From: Pseudomonas sp. GM74
Lineage (GTDB): Bacteria > Pseudomonadota > Gammaproteobacteria > Pseudomonadales > Pseudomonadaceae
DNA: 64,000 nt
Direction of reading: 5' to 3'
Assembly: GCF_000282455.1 (NCBI RefSeq)
Contig: NZ_AKJG01000155.1
Location: 25,928-89,927, forward strand
The position numbers were made by a program, and so were the translations under genes. Position 1 is the stretch's first letter; the number at the start of each line of letters is the position of its first letter. Below the pieces are notes generated by a model. The model was not told the origin of the DNA, made no database searches, and worked only from the letters and a program-made list of their open reading frames with translations. Of this stretch, positions 61,442 through 64,000 are shown piece after piece.

Positions 61442-63493
61442 TCAGAGGATGGCCGCATTGCTGCGTTGGGCCTGCTTGAGGTAAACGCCCAGTTCCCGTG
61501 CCGGCAGCGGCTTGCTGTAGTGATAGCCCTGACCTTCGTGGCAGCCTTCGGAGATGATGTAGGCCTCTTGCTCGGCGGTTTCCACGCCTTCGGCAATCAC
61601 CTGCATGCCCAGGCTCTTGCCCAGCTGGATGATGGCGCGAACGATGGTCGCATCGTCGTCGTCATCGAGCAGGTCCTGGACGAAGCTCTTGTCGATCTTG
61701 ATCTTGTCCAGGGGCAGGCTCTTGAGATAGCTCAAGGACGAATAGCCGGTTCCGAAGTCGTCGATGGCGATCAGCGCGCCGGAGCGGCGCAGGCTGAGCA
61801 AGTGCTGGGCCGCGGTGCTGATGTCTTCCATCAGGCCTGTTTCGGTGACTTCCAGCTCCAGGCTGCGCGGTGGCAGGCGGTACATCTGCAGCAGGTTGTT
61901 GACCACCCGTGGCAGTTCGGCGTGGTGCAATTGAACCGTAGACAGGTTCACCGCCATGCGCAGGTCGGAGAAGCCCTGGTCATGCCATTCGCGTAGTTGT
62001 TTGCAGGCCTGGTCCAGCACCCATTCGCCGATGGCAATGATGGTACCGTTCTGTTCGGCCAGCGGGATGAACAGGTCCGGCGGCACCATCCCGTGCTCGG
62101 GGTGTTGCCAGCGAATCAGGGCTTCGACGCCCACCACGCGGTTGTCGCGGTAGCTGATCTGCGGCTGGTAGACAAGGTAGAACTGATTGCGGATCAACGC
62201 ATCGCGCAGGTCTTTTTCCAGCTCGCGGCGGCGGCGCATTTCGGTGTCGACGCTGGCGATATAGAACTGATAGCGGTTGCGTGAGCGGGTCTTGGCCAGC
62301 GTCATGGTCTGCTCGGCCTTTTGCAGCAATTTCTCGGTGCTGTCACCGTCCTCGGGGAACAGGGTGATGCCGATGGTGGCGCGCAGGCGGATTTCCTGAT
62401 GGTCGAGGGCAAACGCCGCTTCCAGGTCATCGAGAATGCTTTGCGCCAGCTCGGCGGCTTCGTAGGGCTGCTCGATATCGGCCTGGACCAGGGCGAACTG
62501 GTCGCCACCGAGGCGGGCGAGGGCGCCCAGGCGACCGCTGTGACCGCGCAGGCGATCGGCCAGGGCCAGCAGCAACTGGTCGCCGGTCTGGTAGCTGAAC
62601 TGCTCGTTGATGCCCTTGAAGTCATCGAGGCCGACACACAGCACCGCGACCCGGCGCTGCAGTCTGCCGGCGTCGATGAGGATCTTGTCCAGTTGCTGCT
62701 GCAATTGCTGGCGGTTCGGCAGCCCCGTCAGGAAATCGTACTGGGACATGCGCAACAGGCTGTTTTCCGCTTCGTGACGCAGATGGGTATTGCGTTCGAT
62801 GGATTCGAGCAACTGGTTGGCGGTATTGATCCAGATGCCCAGTTCGTTATTCTCGTGCCCCTTGAGCAGCGGAATCTTGTGCTCGCTGGGACGATCCGGA
62901 TTGATTTCCGTGAGGTGCTCGATGATCCGCGACAGCGGCTTGGTCAGCAGCCAGTGGTAGACCAGGTACAACACCAGTCCCATGGCGAGTGCGCGCAGGA
63001 CGCCCGAGATGAAGATGATCACCGAGCTGACAATGAACCCCTGGCCATAGTTGGCGGTATCTAGGGTGATGCTCAGGTCGCCGTAATACTCGCTGTAGGG
63101 CCCGCGGCCGACCAGTTGGGTGGTGAAGGTGCGTTCCTTGCCAAGAATCAGGTCGGTCAGCCAGCGACTGTTGGAGTGCTGCAATTCGCGGGTTTTTTGC
63201 GCGAGCATGGCTTCATTGGGATGGCCGATGGAGGCCTTGCGCACGGCTTCGTCCTGAAACAGGCCTTCGATCACCTGCATGCCCATTTCCCGGTCCAGGC
63301 TGTAGACGGCCTGGGTCGAGGGGTCGCGAAACATGTCGAGGATCCGTTCGGCATCGCTGGCGACGGCCTGGCGTGTTTTATAGGCATCGAACACAATCTG
63401 TGCGCAGCTCAAGACCACGCCGACGATCAATGCCGACAGGAGCACGACCCGGAGCAACTTCACCGACAAGCTGTTCTTGAGTTCCAGCTTCAA
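61442..63493 (-). CDS. bifA: Cyclic-di-GMP phosphodiesterase BifA (GGDQF + EAL)
   Basis: BifA lowers c-di-GMP and thereby favours swarming and biofilm dispersal over attachment. The start is TTG 63493, with AAGGA seven to eight bases upstream, giving 683 residues (MKLELKNSLSVKLLRVVLLSALIVGVVLS). TM1 is about 12-34, a periplasmic sensor region reaches about 155, TM2 is about 158-182, and a HAMP-like linker follows. The GGDEF domain is degenerate (LARLGGDQFALV), so it should not make c-di-GMP. The EAL domain is intact (VVGVEALIRWQHPEHG; DDFGTGYSSLSYLKSLPLDKIKID). The same gene lies near the imelysin cluster in P. aeruginosa (PA4367). Confidence 0.93.
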   Translation of the reverse strand: MKLELKNSLSVKLLRVVLLSALIVGVVLSCAQIVFDAYKTRQAVASDAERILDMFRDPSTQAVYSLDREMGMQVIEGLFQDEAVRKASIGHPNEAMLAQKTRELQHSNSRWLTDLILGKERTFTTQLVGRGPYSEYYGDLSITLDTANYGQGFIVSSVIIFISGVLRALAMGLVLYLVYHWLLTKPLSRIIEHLTEINPDRPSEHKIPLLKGHENNELGIWINTANQLLESIERNTHLRHEAENSLLRMSQYDFLTGLPNRQQLQQQLDKILIDAGRLQRRVAVLCVGLDDFKGINEQFSYQTGDQLLLALADRLRGHSGRLGALARLGGDQFALVQADIEQPYEAAELAQSILDDLEAAFALDHQEIRLRATIGITLFPEDGDSTEKLLQKAEQTMTLAKTRSRNRYQFYIASVDTEMRRRRELEKDLRDALIRNQFYLVYQPQISYRDNRVVGVEALIRWQHPEHGMVPPDLFIPLAEQNGTIIAIGEWVLDQACKQLREWHDQGFSDLRMAVNLSTVQLHHAELPRVVNNLLQMYRLPPRSLELEVTETGLMEDISTAAQHLLSLRRSGALIAIDDFGTGYSSLSYLKSLPLDKIKIDKSFVQDLLDDDDDATIVRAIIQLGKSLGMQVIAEGVETAEQEAYIISEGCHEGQGYHYSKPLPARELGVYLKQAQRSNAAIL

Positions 63494-64000
63494 AGGGTTA
63501 TTCCTTGTTCCGTGCGGGTAGCATCAAGTTGCCATGAGTATTGGCAATCCCGTGATGGCAGTCAAAGGGACAATCATCCTTGGGGGATTTTGCCTGCAGC
63601 TTGGCCGATTTGCAGTTGTCCTGGCGAGTTAGCCTATTAGCACTGTGTCGGTTGTCGAGTCCTTCAACTTGAGGGGCGAGGGTGGAGATATTTTCCTTTT
63701 GTTTGATGTTAGCCGTCTGTGGCGGTGGGGCAAGGGCTGGACGGTTTGTTTCATCGTCGGAAAATGACTTGGATTCTGTGGGTTGGTTTGGATTTTTAAC
63801 CGAGTACATATCCGTTTCTGCGGTAACGGCGGCTTATGGTTTCGCCCTTACGGCGAGTCCCTTTTGGCAAACGCCCGGAGTGCCGGCCCAGCCAAAAGTA
63901 ACCAAAAGGTCTCGCCCCTTACGTACGGCCCCTCGCTGTGGCTCGGGGTTCCTTCGCTCCGGTGTCCATCCGGGGGCATTGCCCTCCGGTCGGCTTCGCT
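63494..64000. other. Gene-poor right end with repeat-like sequence
   Basis: Bases 63494-63810 hold the bifA promoter; a minus-strand frame of 103 codons (63498-63809) has no ribosome binding site or recognisable family and ends five bases before bifA. From about 63830 to the end the minus strand can be read as DGHRSEGTPSHSEGPYVRGE and FWLLLAGPALRAFAKRDSP, a phrase I associate with dispersed intergenic sequence in Pseudomonas genomes and not with a defined protein. The element continues beyond the window. Confidence 0.5.

Noticed and set aside
63498..63809. Minus-strand frame of 103 codons just upstream of bifA
   Set aside because: It overlaps the bifA promoter region, has no ribosome binding site, and reads as low-complexity polar sequence.

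Overview
The window is a G+C-rich, densely coded bacterial chromosome segment from a Pseudomonas, most likely the P. fluorescens group. This rests on gene content and gene order recalled from P. aeruginosa (xerD-dsbC-hom-thrC, glpFKRD, argF-ABC ATPase, grxD/bfr/bfd/prx/rnt/pyrC/motY/argG, PA3496-nth-rnf, metG-apbC, fxsA-groESL, colRS-methyltransferase-InaA kinase-mexVW-imelysin cluster-bifA). It also rests on many REP/REPIN palindromes (core GGAGCGGGCTTGC or GGAGCGAGCTTGC) between genes. I saw no prophage, insertion sequence, CRISPR array, rRNA or tRNA gene.

Layout. 1-5.1 kb: end of rplS, then xerD, dsbC, hom, thrC. 5.2-9.3 kb: a BvgS-like sensor lacking its kinase half, a DUF3509 protein, a periplasmic-binding-like protein and a class III CoA-transferase. 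9.4-13.1 kb: yaeQ, recJ and an Old Yellow Enzyme. 13.2-18.3 kb: the glycerol regulon glpF-glpK-glpR-glpD. 18.6-24.8 kb: ybaK, a PhzF-like protein, an argF/orphan ABC ATPase pair and a molybdopterin oxidoreductase. 24.9-31.5 kb: grxD, bfr, bfd, a 2-Cys peroxiredoxin, rnt-pyrC, motY and argG. 31.5-33.6 kb: a lower-G+C insert with a two-TM protein of unknown function and an orphan BvgA-like response regulator. 33.6-40.5 kb: a PA3496-like small protein, nth, an rnfABDGE operon without rnfC, and metG. 40.8-46.5 kb: apbC, an SDR, a HugZ-like protein, fxsA, groESL. 46.6-55.7 kb: PAP2 phosphatase divergent from colRS, methyltransferase, InaA-type kinase and a small exported protein, then mexVW. 55.9-61.2 kb: two imelysins, a di-heme oxidoreductase and a DUF1513 protein behind a Fur-like palindrome. 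61.4-63.5 kb: bifA. 63.5-64 kb: repeat-like sequence.

How genes work together. hom and thrC carry aspartate semialdehyde flux to threonine. glpFKD import, phosphorylate and oxidise glycerol under GlpR. argF and argG are both preceded by 21-bp-periodic ArgR-type half-sites. bfr/bfd store and release iron. ColRS with its linked envelope genes, mexVW and the imelysin cluster form an envelope and metal-stress neighbourhood.

Most unusual points: (i) rnfC is missing and RnfB lacks its membrane anchor but carries a long helical tail like that of RnfC; (ii) an exported imelysin/di-heme/DUF1513 set that could be an Efe-like iron system; (iii) a BvgS-like sensor ending exactly after its PAS domain and a separate orphan BvgA-like regulator; (iv) a triple tandem ArgR array before argG; (v) a molybdoenzyme with Asp at the likely Mo-ligand position.
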